NCBI GenBank assembly: GCA_037481615.1
Contig: JBBFLI010000003.1
DNA: 64,000 nucleotides
Strand: one strand, 5' to 3'
DNA from: SpSt-501 sp037481615
Lineage (GTDB): Bacteria > Desulfobacterota > Desulfobacteria > Desulfobacterales > SpSt-501
In this document: positions 1 to 7,605 of the stretch, piece by piece
Numbering within the stretch: position 1 is the stretch's first letter
Layout: the number at the start of each line of letters is the position of its first letter
Notes under the pieces: model-generated
What the model was told of the DNA's origin: nothing
The model's input: only the letters and a program-made list of their open reading frames with translations
Databases searched by the model: none
Made by a program: the position numbers and the translations under genes

Positions 1-137
1 GCATCGGCTTCAAGCTGGGTTGGCTGATGCCGGAGCAGTACGGACCGGCTTTCGCGGTCCTGCAGGCGATCAAGGATGCTCTGGACCCCCAGGGGATCAT
101 GAACCCCGGAAAATTCGGCTTCGCCCGCCGGGTGTGA
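1..137 (+). CDS. FAD-linked oxidase (GlcD-like), C-terminal end only
   Basis: The window opens inside a gene read from base 3 whose last 44 codons are visible. The end carries the Ile-Met-Asn-Pro-Gly-Lys motif that closes FAD-binding oxidases of the GlcD/D-lactate dehydrogenase/alkyl-DHAP synthase family, preceded by the helix usually seen before it (Ala-Ile-Lys-Asp-Ala-Leu-Asp-Pro). The next gene, 44 bases on, encodes a GlcF-type Fe-S protein, the usual partner, so the pair probably oxidises a 2-hydroxyacid and passes electrons to the Fe-S subunit. The FAD domain lies outside the window, so the substrate cannot be judged. Confidence 0.8.
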   Translation, partial: IGFKLGWLMPEQYGPAFAVLQAIKDALDPQGIMNPGKFGFARRV

Positions 138-181
138 TCCGGCGGGCGGCCCCACGCCATTTCGACAAGGAACGCCAGCCG

Positions 182-1315
182 ATGTTTCTCTCCGAAGCCG
201 AGCGCCGCGAGACCCTTTGGGCCTGCCGATTCTGCATGATGTGCCACGTGGCCGATCGGGTCGCCGCCGTCCTGCGCCGTGAGTCCTACACCCCGCGGGG
301 ACGGGCGAACGTGTTGTGGGCCTTGGAAAAGGGAATGCTCGCCTGGGACGCGGAGGCGGCCGATCTCGTCTATACGGCCGTGAACGACGGCCTCCTCGAG
401 CGCTGGTGCGTCGGCAACTACCCCTACGAAGAACTGATCGTCGACGCCCGCGCCCGGTTCTTTCAAAAGGGCGCAGTCCCCGAGGAGATCCGCCGGCGGG
501 TCGAGGCCATTCATGCCGGACGGGAAGCGGGGCCTGCGCCGGCGGAGATTCTGCGCGCCGCAGGCGTGGCCACCCAGCCCGGCTCCCCGTGGGTCCTTTT
601 TGCCGGCTGCAACGCCCGGCGGCGATCCCCGCAGAGCCTGATCCATCTGGGGCAGCTGTTCAACGCTGCAGGCATTCCCTTTCAGGTGCTTGAGGACGAG
701 CCCTGCTGCGGCTGGACGCTCTACCAGCTCGGCGATTTTGAAGGGGCCGGAGCTTTTTCGCGGCGGATCGCCGATCGGCTGCGTCGTGCCGGCGCCCGGG
801 ACGTGATCGTGATCGACGCGGACTGCCTGCGCATGTTCACGACCCGGACCGTGCGTTTCGGGGGCGAGGTGAGCGGGATCACCTTCCGGCACGCCGTGGA
901 GATTCTCGCCGAGTGGCTTCGGGGCGAAAGGCTTGCCGTCCGGCGCCCGATCCCCGGGCCGGTCACCTACCACGACCCCTGTGCGCTCGCCCGCTACCGG
1001 GTGACGATCGATCCGCCCCGCCGGATCCTGCAGCGGATCGTGGAAGGGGAACTGCGGGAAATGGAGGCGGGCGGCCCTGCTTCCCCGTGCTGCGGGGCGG
1101 GCGGCATGCTGGCCGAATACAAGCCGGAGGTGGCCCAGGAGCTTGCGGCGTGGCGTCTGAGGGAGGCCGCCGAGACCGGCGCCCGCCTGCTGGCGACCGC
1201 CTGTACGCGTTGCGACGGGATGTTCCGATCGGCCCGCGAGGCGGATTCCTCCCTGCCGGCGCCGGAGGTCGCCAACCTGATCGATCTCGTCGCCCTCGCG
1301 GTCGCGCCGGCGTGA
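182..1315 (+). CDS. (Fe-S)-binding CCG-domain oxidoreductase subunit (GlcF/HdrD-like)
   Basis: A 377-aa protein with an N-terminal Cys-rich motif (C15, C18, C21) and two CCG domains (Cys-Cys-Gly near residues 175 and 302), the pattern of glycolate oxidase GlcF, LutA and heterodisulfide reductase HdrD. Full GlcF/HdrD proteins usually carry two complete 4Fe-4S motifs before the CCG domains. Here I see only one and it lacks the usual fourth Cys-Pro, so the N-terminus looks reduced. I chose ATG 182 because it follows an AAGGA-type site and begins just before the Cys motif; the open frame runs upstream to base 20 but overlaps the previous gene. Likely electron acceptor for the upstream FAD oxidase. 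Confidence 0.8.
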   Translation: MFLSEAERRETLWACRFCMMCHVADRVAAVLRRESYTPRGRANVLWALEKGMLAWDAEAADLVYTAVNDGLLERWCVGNYPYEELIVDARARFFQKGAVPEEIRRRVEAIHAGREAGPAPAEILRAAGVATQPGSPWVLFAGCNARRRSPQSLIHLGQLFNAAGIPFQVLEDEPCCGWTLYQLGDFEGAGAFSRRIADRLRRAGARDVIVIDADCLRMFTTRTVRFGGEVSGITFRHAVEILAEWLRGERLAVRRPIPGPVTYHDPCALARYRVTIDPPRRILQRIVEGELREMEAGGPASPCCGAGGMLAEYKPEVAQELAAWRLREAAETGARLLATACTRCDGMFRSAREADSSLPAPEVANLIDLVALAVAPA

Positions 1316-1378
1316 GCCGGGGTGGATCGCGGAACCGTTTGGGGGGCGTTTCCACCGCCTTCGAAGGGAGGTGCAACG

Positions 1379-2242
1379 ATGGCGCTTGATTTTCCCACCT
1401 GGAACATGGGCTACCTGTGCTACCCCGACATCCAGGAATACCTCAAGCACAAGGATATCGTGATGGTGCCGGTGGCGAGTTTGGAGCAGCACTCCTATCA
1501 CTGTCCGCTGCTCACCGACTCGATCCACTGCGAGGCGATCACGAAGATCGCGGCCGAGAAAGCCAAGGTCCTCTACACGCCGCAGCTCTGGATCGGCTAC
1601 AGCCCCCACCACATGGGCCCCCCGAACCTCGGCCTGGGCACGATCACCGTGCGCGCCGAGACCTGGCGCAACCTGATGTACGACATTTGCCGCAGCCTGA
1701 TCCATCACGGCTTCAACAAGATCATCCTCGTCGTGGGTCACGCCTCCAACATGAAAATCATCGATCCCCTGATGCGCAGCCTGAAATACGAAACCGGTGC
1801 GCTGATCGGCATCTGCCGACCCTGGGCCGAGAACTACCTCGGCATCGTCGCCGATCTGCTGGAGGGGCCGCCGGAGGAAACCCCCGGCTGGCATGCGGGC
1901 GAGCTGGAGACGAGCCAGGTGATGTCGGTCGATGAAAAACTCGTGCGCATGGACCGGGCGATCAAGAGCGAGCGGACGAAAACCCCGCCCTTTCTCCCCG
2001 AATCCTTCATCAAGAAGGACGGCACGCCGAGCGTCGAGTTCGAAGGCTACAACTACTTCGTGTTCCCGATGGAGCACCGCGAGTTCTCCGATACCGGGCT
2101 GATCGGCAACCCCCTGCGCGCGAGCGCCGCCAAGGGCGCCGAGGCGAACCGCCGTTTCGGCGAGCACCTCGCCCGGGCCCTGATGGAACTCGAGAAGGTC
2201 AAGGTCGAGGTGCGCAATCGGGAGTTCATCCATCGCGTCTGA
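1379..2242 (+). CDS. Creatininase-family amidohydrolase-like protein
   Basis: A 287-aa protein of the creatininase/MftE-like family, a metal-dependent fold that hydrolyses cyclic amides or formamides. Metal-site positions are recognisable: Glu-Gln-His near residue 36, Asp about nine residues later, a Gly-His-Ala-Ser-Asn segment near 119 (canonical Gly-His-Gly-Gly-Asn), and His-Ala-Gly-Glu-Leu-Glu-Thr-Ser near 171. The usual Gly-Pro-His-Leu-Pro stretch is replaced by Ser-Tyr-His-Cys-Pro, so the substrate probably differs from creatinine. ATG 1379 follows a strong GGGAGGTG site. It sits between an oxidase pair and TRAP genes, which suggests a role in catabolism of the imported compound. Confidence 0.75.
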   Translation: MALDFPTWNMGYLCYPDIQEYLKHKDIVMVPVASLEQHSYHCPLLTDSIHCEAITKIAAEKAKVLYTPQLWIGYSPHHMGPPNLGLGTITVRAETWRNLMYDICRSLIHHGFNKIILVVGHASNMKIIDPLMRSLKYETGALIGICRPWAENYLGIVADLLEGPPEETPGWHAGELETSQVMSVDEKLVRMDRAIKSERTKTPPFLPESFIKKDGTPSVEFEGYNYFVFPMEHREFSDTGLIGNPLRASAAKGAEANRRFGEHLARALMELEKVKVEVRNREFIHRV

Positions 2243-2334
2243 TCGGAAGGGGCGGCCGCCCGGCACCGGCGGCGGCTCCCCCCCTCCCGAAAGACCGCCA
2301 AACGATTCTTCCATCTTCTCGCAGGAGGCCGGCC

Positions 2335-3414
2335 ATGAAGACTTCAGGCAAACCGATCCCCAACCTCCTCACCGCGGTCGTGCTCGCCGTCGTGCTGAGC
2401 TCCCCCGCCGTCGTTGCGGCCGCGGAATACAAGCTGCGCTGCGCGAGCATCTATCCGGCACCGGATGTGCCCATGTCCATGGGCAAGGCGCTTCAGATCT
2501 GGCAGGAAGAATTGAACCGCCTGACCGGAGGAAAGTTCGCTTTTGAGAACTTCTACGGCGCCACCATCGGCAAGGGTCCGGAACACATCGATCTCGTCGG
2601 CAACCGCACCGTCGATGTCGCGCAGACCTTCCCTTGGTACACCCCGGGGCGCTTCCCGATCCACGGGGTGACCTACGTGCTCCCCTTCGGCCCCTCCGAC
2701 CCCGTGCTGATCGTTAAGGCGAACCGCCAGCTGCGGGAGAAATTCCCCCAACTGGTGGAAGACGAAAAAAAGAACAAGGTGCTCCTCATCAGCGATCCCC
2801 CCGGCGGGGTCTATGACTTCATGAGCCGCAAGCCGTTGCGCACGCTCGAGGACTTCAAGGGCGAAAAAGTCTCCCTCGTCGGCCGCTACTTCGGCCGCTG
2901 GCTGCCCCCCGGAGCGACCGCCGTGGTGCGCCCGATGCACGACCGCTACGAGCTGCTGCAGAACGGCGTCGTGAACATCGATCTCCACCCCTTCACCCAT
3001 TTCCACTTCACCAAGGTCTACGAACTCGTCAAATACTACACGTCGGTCGGCCTGATGGCGGGGTTTCACTCCCAGATCCTGATCAACCTGGAGGCGTTCC
3101 AGAAAATGCCTCCGGAGATCCAGAAAGCGGTGCTTGAGGCCGGGCGGATCGCCGAAGACAAGATGGCGCAGGAGGTCCTCCCGGCCTGGTTCAAGAGCTG
3201 CCAGGCGGAATTCGAAAAGGCCGGGGTGCAGTTCTCGAAATTCCCCGCAGCCGAGATCAAGAAGTGGGCCGACAGCCTGGAGGATGTGCCGGCGGAATGG
3301 GCCGCGGAGGTCGAGGCCAAGGGCTATCCCGGGTTCGCCATCCTCGAGTTCTGGCAGAAGACGACCGCCGATCTCGGCTTCCAGTGGGCCCGCAAGTGGG
3401 GCGTGAAAAAGTAA
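2335..3414 (+). CDS. dctP: TRAP transporter substrate-binding protein DctP (TRAP 1)
   Basis: A 359-aa periplasmic binding protein with an N-terminal signal peptide (hydrophobic core at about residues 10-28, cleavage near Ala-Ala-Ala-Glu), starting after GCAGGAGGCC. The fold follows DctP receptors. The segment that normally reads Lys-Gly-Leu-Lys-Ile-Arg, whose Arg clamps the ligand carboxylate, reads Lys-Gly-Glu-Lys-Val-Ser, so the canonical arginine seems to be missing; TRAP proteins 2 and 3 in this window keep it. The ligand may therefore lack the usual carboxylate or be held differently. dctQ and dctM follow after a hairpin-containing spacer. Confidence 0.88.
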   Translation: MKTSGKPIPNLLTAVVLAVVLSSPAVVAAAEYKLRCASIYPAPDVPMSMGKALQIWQEELNRLTGGKFAFENFYGATIGKGPEHIDLVGNRTVDVAQTFPWYTPGRFPIHGVTYVLPFGPSDPVLIVKANRQLREKFPQLVEDEKKNKVLLISDPPGGVYDFMSRKPLRTLEDFKGEKVSLVGRYFGRWLPPGATAVVRPMHDRYELLQNGVVNIDLHPFTHFHFTKVYELVKYYTSVGLMAGFHSQILINLEAFQKMPPEIQKAVLEAGRIAEDKMAQEVLPAWFKSCQAEFEKAGVQFSKFPAAEIKKWADSLEDVPAEWAAEVEAKGYPGFAILEFWQKTTADLGFQWARKWGVKK

Positions 3415-3423
3415 CACCGAACA

Positions 3424-3491
3424 GACGCCGGGGCTGCCGGCGTCCTCCGGGGCGGACAGGCTTCCCGCAGGCCGGGTGCCGGCGGGAAGCC
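3424..3491 (+). other. Two hairpins between dctP and dctQ (TRAP 1)
   Basis: Two perfect stem-loops lie in the 108-base spacer. The first has 7-bp arms at 3424-3430 and 3438-3444. The second has 10-bp arms at 3459-3468 and 3482-3491. Neither is followed by a T-run. Such a position fits mRNA stabilisation or partial attenuation that lets the binding protein be made in excess over the permease; this is inference. Confidence 0.55.
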
Positions 3492-3522
3492 GTTACGCCC
3501 TCCCTTCAGGAATCCGGATCCG

Positions 3523-4026
3523 GTGTATAAGGCTCTCAGACGGCTGGTCCATGGGGTGGAAGTCGGCATCACGGTGTGGTCCTGGTCGGTGACGCTCGGG
3601 CTGACGCTGCTCATCGTCGCGGACATTTTCCTGCGCTATTTCTTCTCGCGCCCCCTGCCCGCCACCTGGGAGATCGGCGAGCTCTGCATGCCCCATGTCG
3701 TCTTTTTGCCCTTCGCCTTTGCGCTGACCCGGGGCAGCCACGTCCGGGTGGCCATGCTGACCCGCCGGATCTCGGCCGAAAATCAACGCCGCCTGCGGAT
3801 CGCGACCAACCTCCTCTCCGCCGCCCTGGGGGGGGTCCTCACCCTGTACAGCTGGCGCTACTTCTCCTTTTCCTTTTCGATCCGCGAGGACATGCTCGCC
3901 GCGGTGAGACTCATGTGGTGGTGGGGCAAGATCGCCATGCCGGTGGGCATGGCGATCTTCACCCTGCGCTATCTCCTGGACACGGTGGACCTCTGGCGGG
4001 CGGAAGGGGCCTTCAAGGATTCCTGA
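3523..4026 (+). CDS. dctQ: TRAP transporter small permease DctQ (TRAP 1)
   Basis: A 167-aa membrane protein with four predicted transmembrane segments (about residues 17-39, 53-75, 91-110 and 130-150) typical of DctQ. The Thr-Trp-Glu-Ile-Gly-Glu-Leu segment after the first loop is characteristic of the family. It starts at GTG 3523, preceded by AGGA. Its stop lies 4 bases before the dctM start, so the two are translationally linked. It pairs with DctM to form the Na+- or H+-driven importer that receives ligand from the upstream DctP. Confidence 0.85.
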   Translation: MYKALRRLVHGVEVGITVWSWSVTLGLTLLIVADIFLRYFFSRPLPATWEIGELCMPHVVFLPFAFALTRGSHVRVAMLTRRISAENQRRLRIATNLLSAALGGVLTLYSWRYFSFSFSIREDMLAAVRLMWWWGKIAMPVGMAIFTLRYLLDTVDLWRAEGAFKDS

Positions 4027-4030
4027 CGCG

Positions 4031-5371
4031 ATGGATGCGGTTCTTCTTGGAGTGGCGGGGGTCGTCCTGCTGCTGGTTCTGCTCCTGGCCGGCATGCATG
4101 TCGGCATGGCCCTGATCCTTACCGGGTTTTTCGGTTTGACCACCGTTCTCGGCCCGGAGCGCGCGCTCGAGATGAGCGTCAGCGCGATCTACGGGAAAAT
4201 TTCCGGAACGGCCCTCGTCACCCTGCCCCTTTTCATCCTCGTCGGATACCTCGCCTCCGGCGGCGGGATCAGCCGGGACATCTACGCCAGTTTGGAGCTG
4301 CTCGTCGGCCGCTTCCGCAGCGGCCTGGGGATGGCGACGGTTCTCGCCTGCACGGCCTTCGGCACGGTTTGTGGTTCCTCGCTTGTCACCGCCGCCGTTT
4401 TTGCCAAGATCAGCGCGCCGGAGATGCGTGCGCGGGGCTACGAGAAAGGCTTCGCCTACGGCATCTGCGCCGCGGCGGGTTCGATCGGCATGCTCATCCC
4501 CCCCTCGATCCTGGCGATCGTCTACGGCATGCTCTCGGGCGTGTCGATCGGGAAACTCCTGATCGCGGGCATCGTCCCCGGCATCCTCTGGACCGTTCTG
4601 TTTTGCATCGCGATCGCCCTCTACCCGAAAATCCGCCCGCAGGCGATTCGGCCGCCCGCATCGACGCCGCCGATCCCCCTGAGCCGCAAACTCCTCAGCC
4701 TGCGCGCGTGGTGGCCGATCGGGGTCTCGGGCGGGATCATTTTCGGCGGGATCTACGGGGGCGTTTTCACCCCGACCGAGGCCTCGGCCGTGGCGGCCTT
4801 CGTCCTCTTCGTGATTTACCTCTACCGCGGGTTCTTCCGCGGACGCGATCGGGGATGGAGCGAGCGCTTTCGGGAACTCTATGAGATCTTGAACGAAACC
4901 GCCACCACCTCCGCCATGATCTTTCTCGTCCTCGGGGCGGCGACCGTCTTTTCCAATTTCACCGTCCTCACCGGATTGACCACGCGGCTGAGCGACTACG
5001 TCATCGGCATGGGACTTTCCCCGATGAGCCTGGTCATCGCCTTCGCCTTGGTCTATCTGCTGCTCGGCTGTTTCATCGACAGCATCTCGATGCTCAGCAT
5101 CACCGTGAGCCTCTTCAACCCCATCGTGAACGCCGCCGGCATCGATGCCATCTGGTATGCCGTGGTGGTCATCCTGGCGATCGAGGTCGGCTTCATCACG
5201 CCTCCATTCGGGATCAACCTCTACTCCGTGCTGGGCGTGGCCGAAAAGGACGTCGAGATCAAGGACCTCATGGTGGGAACGTTCCCCTTCCTGATCGCCG
5301 AGCTGCTGAGCATCGTGATCATTCTTCTCTTTCCGGCGCTGACGACCTACCTGCCCGCTTTCGTTCGTTGA
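4031..5371 (+). CDS. dctM: TRAP transporter large permease DctM (TRAP 1)
   Basis: A 446-aa polytopic protein of the DctM family. Hallmarks are Ile-Pro-Pro-Ser-Ile near residue 157, the Gly-Gly-Ile-Tyr-Gly-Gly-Val-Phe-Thr-Pro-Thr-Glu-Ala-Ser segment near 240, and a C-terminal Thr-Pro-Pro-Phe-Gly-Ile-Asn motif. Length matches DctM, with about 12 membrane spans. It forms the transport pore of TRAP system 1 and is the last gene before a 192-base gap that carries a promoter. Confidence 0.9.
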   Translation: MDAVLLGVAGVVLLLVLLLAGMHVGMALILTGFFGLTTVLGPERALEMSVSAIYGKISGTALVTLPLFILVGYLASGGGISRDIYASLELLVGRFRSGLGMATVLACTAFGTVCGSSLVTAAVFAKISAPEMRARGYEKGFAYGICAAAGSIGMLIPPSILAIVYGMLSGVSIGKLLIAGIVPGILWTVLFCIAIALYPKIRPQAIRPPASTPPIPLSRKLLSLRAWWPIGVSGGIIFGGIYGGVFTPTEASAVAAFVLFVIYLYRGFFRGRDRGWSERFRELYEILNETATTSAMIFLVLGAATVFSNFTVLTGLTTRLSDYVIGMGLSPMSLVIAFALVYLLLGCFIDSISMLSITVSLFNPIVNAAGIDAIWYAVVVILAIEVGFITPPFGINLYSVLGVAEKDVEIKDLMVGTFPFLIAELLSIVIILLFPALTTYLPAFVR

Positions 5372-5497
5372 CCCGGCGGGCCGCTTCCCGCGGGGGGTTC
5401 CGCAAGAGAAGTCCGGTTTCGAACGCCTCTTGCGGGACCATTGCCGGGCGCCACCCGGGGTTGGGCCGGTGGAGGAGCGGAGAATCCCATTCTTCTG

Positions 5498-5526
5498 TTG
5501 ATCGCAATGCCGTAAAAGGTTATAAA
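5498..5526 (+). promoter_or_regulatory. Predicted sigma70-type promoter for the KAS III-like gene
   Basis: TTGATC at 5498-5503, a 17-base spacer and TATAAA at 5521-5526, 38 bases before the ATG at 5564. Spacing is optimal and the -10 box matches five of six consensus positions. It lies in the only sizeable gap between TRAP 1 and the KAS III-like gene, which suggests separate transcription of the latter. Confidence 0.6.
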
Positions 5527-5563
5527 ATCGAATTCCCCATAGAGGAGTCGGTGTGTATTCATC

Positions 5564-6631
5564 ATGGCCGCATTGCGATCGATCATCACGGCGACAGGCA
5601 GCTACATCCCCCCTTTGAGGGTCCCGAACGAACGTTTTCTCGAAAACACCTTTTTCGACGCCCGGGGAAAGAGAATCGAGAAGACCAACCCCGAGATCAT
5701 CCGCAAGCTCCACGAGATCACGGGCATCGAGGAGCGGCGCTACGCGCCGGCGGATCTCTGCGCCTCGGACATGGCCGCCGCCGCCGCTGAGGCCGCCCTC
5801 GAGGGGATCGACCGCGAAAGCCTCGACTACATCATCGTCGCCCACAACTTCGGGGACGTGAAAAACGGAAGCCTCCGTAGCGATACCGTCCCCACGCTCG
5901 CCTCCCGGGTGAAGCACCGCCTCGGCATCCGCAACCCCTACACCGTCGCCTTCGACTTGCCCTTCGGCTGCCCCGGGTGGCTCCAGGGCATGATCACCGC
6001 CGACTGCTTCATCCGCGCGGGCGTTGCCCGGCGCATTCTTGTCATCGGAACGGAGACGCTGGGGCGGATCGCCGACCCGCACGACGTGGACAGCATGATT
6101 TACTCCGACGGCGCGGGGGCGACCCTCCTCGAGGGTCGGCCGGGGGAGGCGGGGATCGTCTCGCATCTGGCGCGCACCGACGCCGTCGACCACGCCTATC
6201 TGCTGCACATGGGGGGGTCCTACAACCCGGCGAAGAACGGCGGCGAGCTCTACATCAAGATGAACGGCCACGAGATCTACAAGTACGCCGTCAAGACCGT
6301 CCCGCTCGTGGTCAAACAGAACCTCGAGTCCTCGGGGATCGCCCTCGAGGAGGTCAAGAAGATCCTCGTCCACCAGGCGAACGAAAAGCTCGATGCGGCG
6401 ATCATCCGGCGGCTCTTCGAACTCTACCGCGTGCGCGAGATCCCCGCCGACATCATGCCGATGATCATCTCCTGGGCGGGGAACAGCTCGGTCGCCACCT
6501 TGCCCACGCTGCTCGACCTCATCCTGCGCGGCCGGCTGGACGGACATCGCCTCCACCCCGGGGATATCGTCGTCTTCGCCTCCGTCGGGGCGGGCATGAA
6601 CGTCAATTCGATGATCTACCGCATGCCCTGA
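5564..6631 (+). CDS. 3-oxoacyl-ACP synthase III-like condensing enzyme (KAS III superfamily)
   Basis: A 355-aa thiolase-fold enzyme with the complete KAS III catalytic triad: Cys136 (Phe-Gly-Cys-Pro-Gly), His270 (Val-His-Gln-Ala-Asn) and Asn307 (Ala-Gly-Asn-Ser-Ser). At 355 residues it is longer than housekeeping FabH (about 317), with an extension in the N-terminal third. It may therefore be a secondary Claisen-condensing or acyl-transfer enzyme rather than the fatty-acid initiator. GAGGAG lies 16 bases upstream of ATG 5564, a rather long spacing. Its neighbours are transport and catabolic genes and no fab genes are near, so a specialised role seems likelier; the substrate is unknown. Confidence 0.8.
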   Translation: MAALRSIITATGSYIPPLRVPNERFLENTFFDARGKRIEKTNPEIIRKLHEITGIEERRYAPADLCASDMAAAAAEAALEGIDRESLDYIIVAHNFGDVKNGSLRSDTVPTLASRVKHRLGIRNPYTVAFDLPFGCPGWLQGMITADCFIRAGVARRILVIGTETLGRIADPHDVDSMIYSDGAGATLLEGRPGEAGIVSHLARTDAVDHAYLLHMGGSYNPAKNGGELYIKMNGHEIYKYAVKTVPLVVKQNLESSGIALEEVKKILVHQANEKLDAAIIRRLFELYRVREIPADIMPMIISWAGNSSVATLPTLLDLILRGRLDGHRLHPGDIVVFASVGAGMNVNSMIYRMP

Positions 6632-6721
6632 AACGGCCCCCGCGCCGCCCCCCCCTGCCTCCTTTTCCGCTTCGCGCTTCGTTTCTGAACGCCGTCTCAT
6701 CCGATCCATAACGCTCGATGT

Positions 6722-6742
6722 TTTATGAATTTTGTTCATAAA
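6722..6742 (+). promoter_or_regulatory. Perfect inverted repeat, candidate GntR operator
   Basis: TTTATGAA at 6722-6729 and TTCATAAA at 6735-6742, a perfect 8-bp inverted repeat with a 5-base spacer, in an AT-rich patch 96 bases upstream of the chosen GntR start. Just downstream, TTGACT at 6763-6768 could be a -35 box, though no strong -10 follows. The position suggests autoregulation by the FCD-type GntR protein. Confidence 0.5.
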
Positions 6743-6837
6743 TATATTTTTTCATATTTTTCTTGACTCCCTCTCCATCCCCTTGCTATCAGCCGCGCAG
6801 GTCCTCTCCGCCGCCCCCCTTGCCCGGGAGCCGCACC

Positions 6838-7593
6838 TTGTCCAGGCCTTCGCTCGCCGACCAGGCTTACGCAAACCTCAAAAACTGGGTGGTGCACCAC
6901 CGCCTCAAACCCGGCGCGCAGCTCCGCGTGGGGGATCTCGCCCGGGCGCTCCAGATGAGCCCGACCCCTGTGCGCGAGGCGCTCAGCATGCTCGAAAAAG
7001 AGCAGCTGATCGCGCGTGAACCGCGGCGGGGCTTTCGCGTGTCCGCACTCGATCTCGACGGGGTGGCCGATCTCTACGACCTGCGGATCGCCCTCGAGGC
7101 GCTGGCCGCGCGGCTGGCGGCGAAGCGCTTGACCCCCTCCGATCGCCGCGGACTCTCCCAGCTCCTTGCCGATGTCGAGCGTTGCCTCGAAGGCGGCGAC
7201 AAGCCGCGCCTGCTCGACCTCGAGCAGGATTTCCACATCCTCATCTTCGAGGCGAGCCGCAACCGCCCGCTGGCCGAGATGGGCCGGACGATCCTCGGCC
7301 GGATCTGGATGATCCAGAACGTGAACCTCATGACGACCGACCATCTCCACCAGGCCCACCCCCAGCACCTGGGAATCTTCCAGGCGATCGAGGGCGGTGA
7401 CGCCCGCCGGGCGGAGATCCTGATGCGGCGGCACCTCGCCTTCGCCCGGCAGTTCGTTCTCTCCCGGCTGCGGCGCAAGGACGATCTGCTTTCCCACATC
7501 CTGCTCGGCTTCGAGGACGGCCCGGTGTCCGGCCCCGGCGGGGAGAGGCGGGGGGTCGCTTCGCGCCGGAGGGTCTGCGCGGCGGGCCCCTGA
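6838..7593 (+). CDS. GntR-family transcriptional regulator (FadR/FCD subfamily)
   Basis: A 251-aa regulator with an N-terminal winged helix (residues about 5-70, including Ser-Pro-Thr-Pro-Val-Arg-Glu-Ala-Leu, the recognition helix) and a C-terminal all-helical FCD ligand domain (about 80-215) with Asp and His residues that often bind a metal. I chose TTG 6838, which follows a CGGGAG site at proper spacing. The frame could begin at TTG 6763, but that would overlap a candidate -35 box and add a Pro-rich tail. It opens a plus-strand locus running to about 23060 and probably senses an organic acid from that pathway. Confidence 0.82.
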   Translation: MSRPSLADQAYANLKNWVVHHRLKPGAQLRVGDLARALQMSPTPVREALSMLEKEQLIAREPRRGFRVSALDLDGVADLYDLRIALEALAARLAAKRLTPSDRRGLSQLLADVERCLEGGDKPRLLDLEQDFHILIFEASRNRPLAEMGRTILGRIWMIQNVNLMTTDHLHQAHPQHLGIFQAIEGGDARRAEILMRRHLAFARQFVLSRLRRKDDLLSHILLGFEDGPVSGPGGERRGVASRRRVCAAGP

Positions 7594-7605
7594 AGGAGGG
7601 AATTC

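Noticed and set aside
20..181. N-terminal extension of the first Fe-S gene
   Set aside because: It overlaps the end of the FAD oxidase gene in another frame and has shadow-like composition; ATG 182 has a ribosome site.
4013..6739. Minus-strand open frame of 908 codons
   Set aside because: It is antisense to dctM and the KAS III-like gene and is His/Asp/Arg-rich. Long antisense frames are expected at this GC content and codon bias. The one at 6736-9459 was rejected for the same reason.
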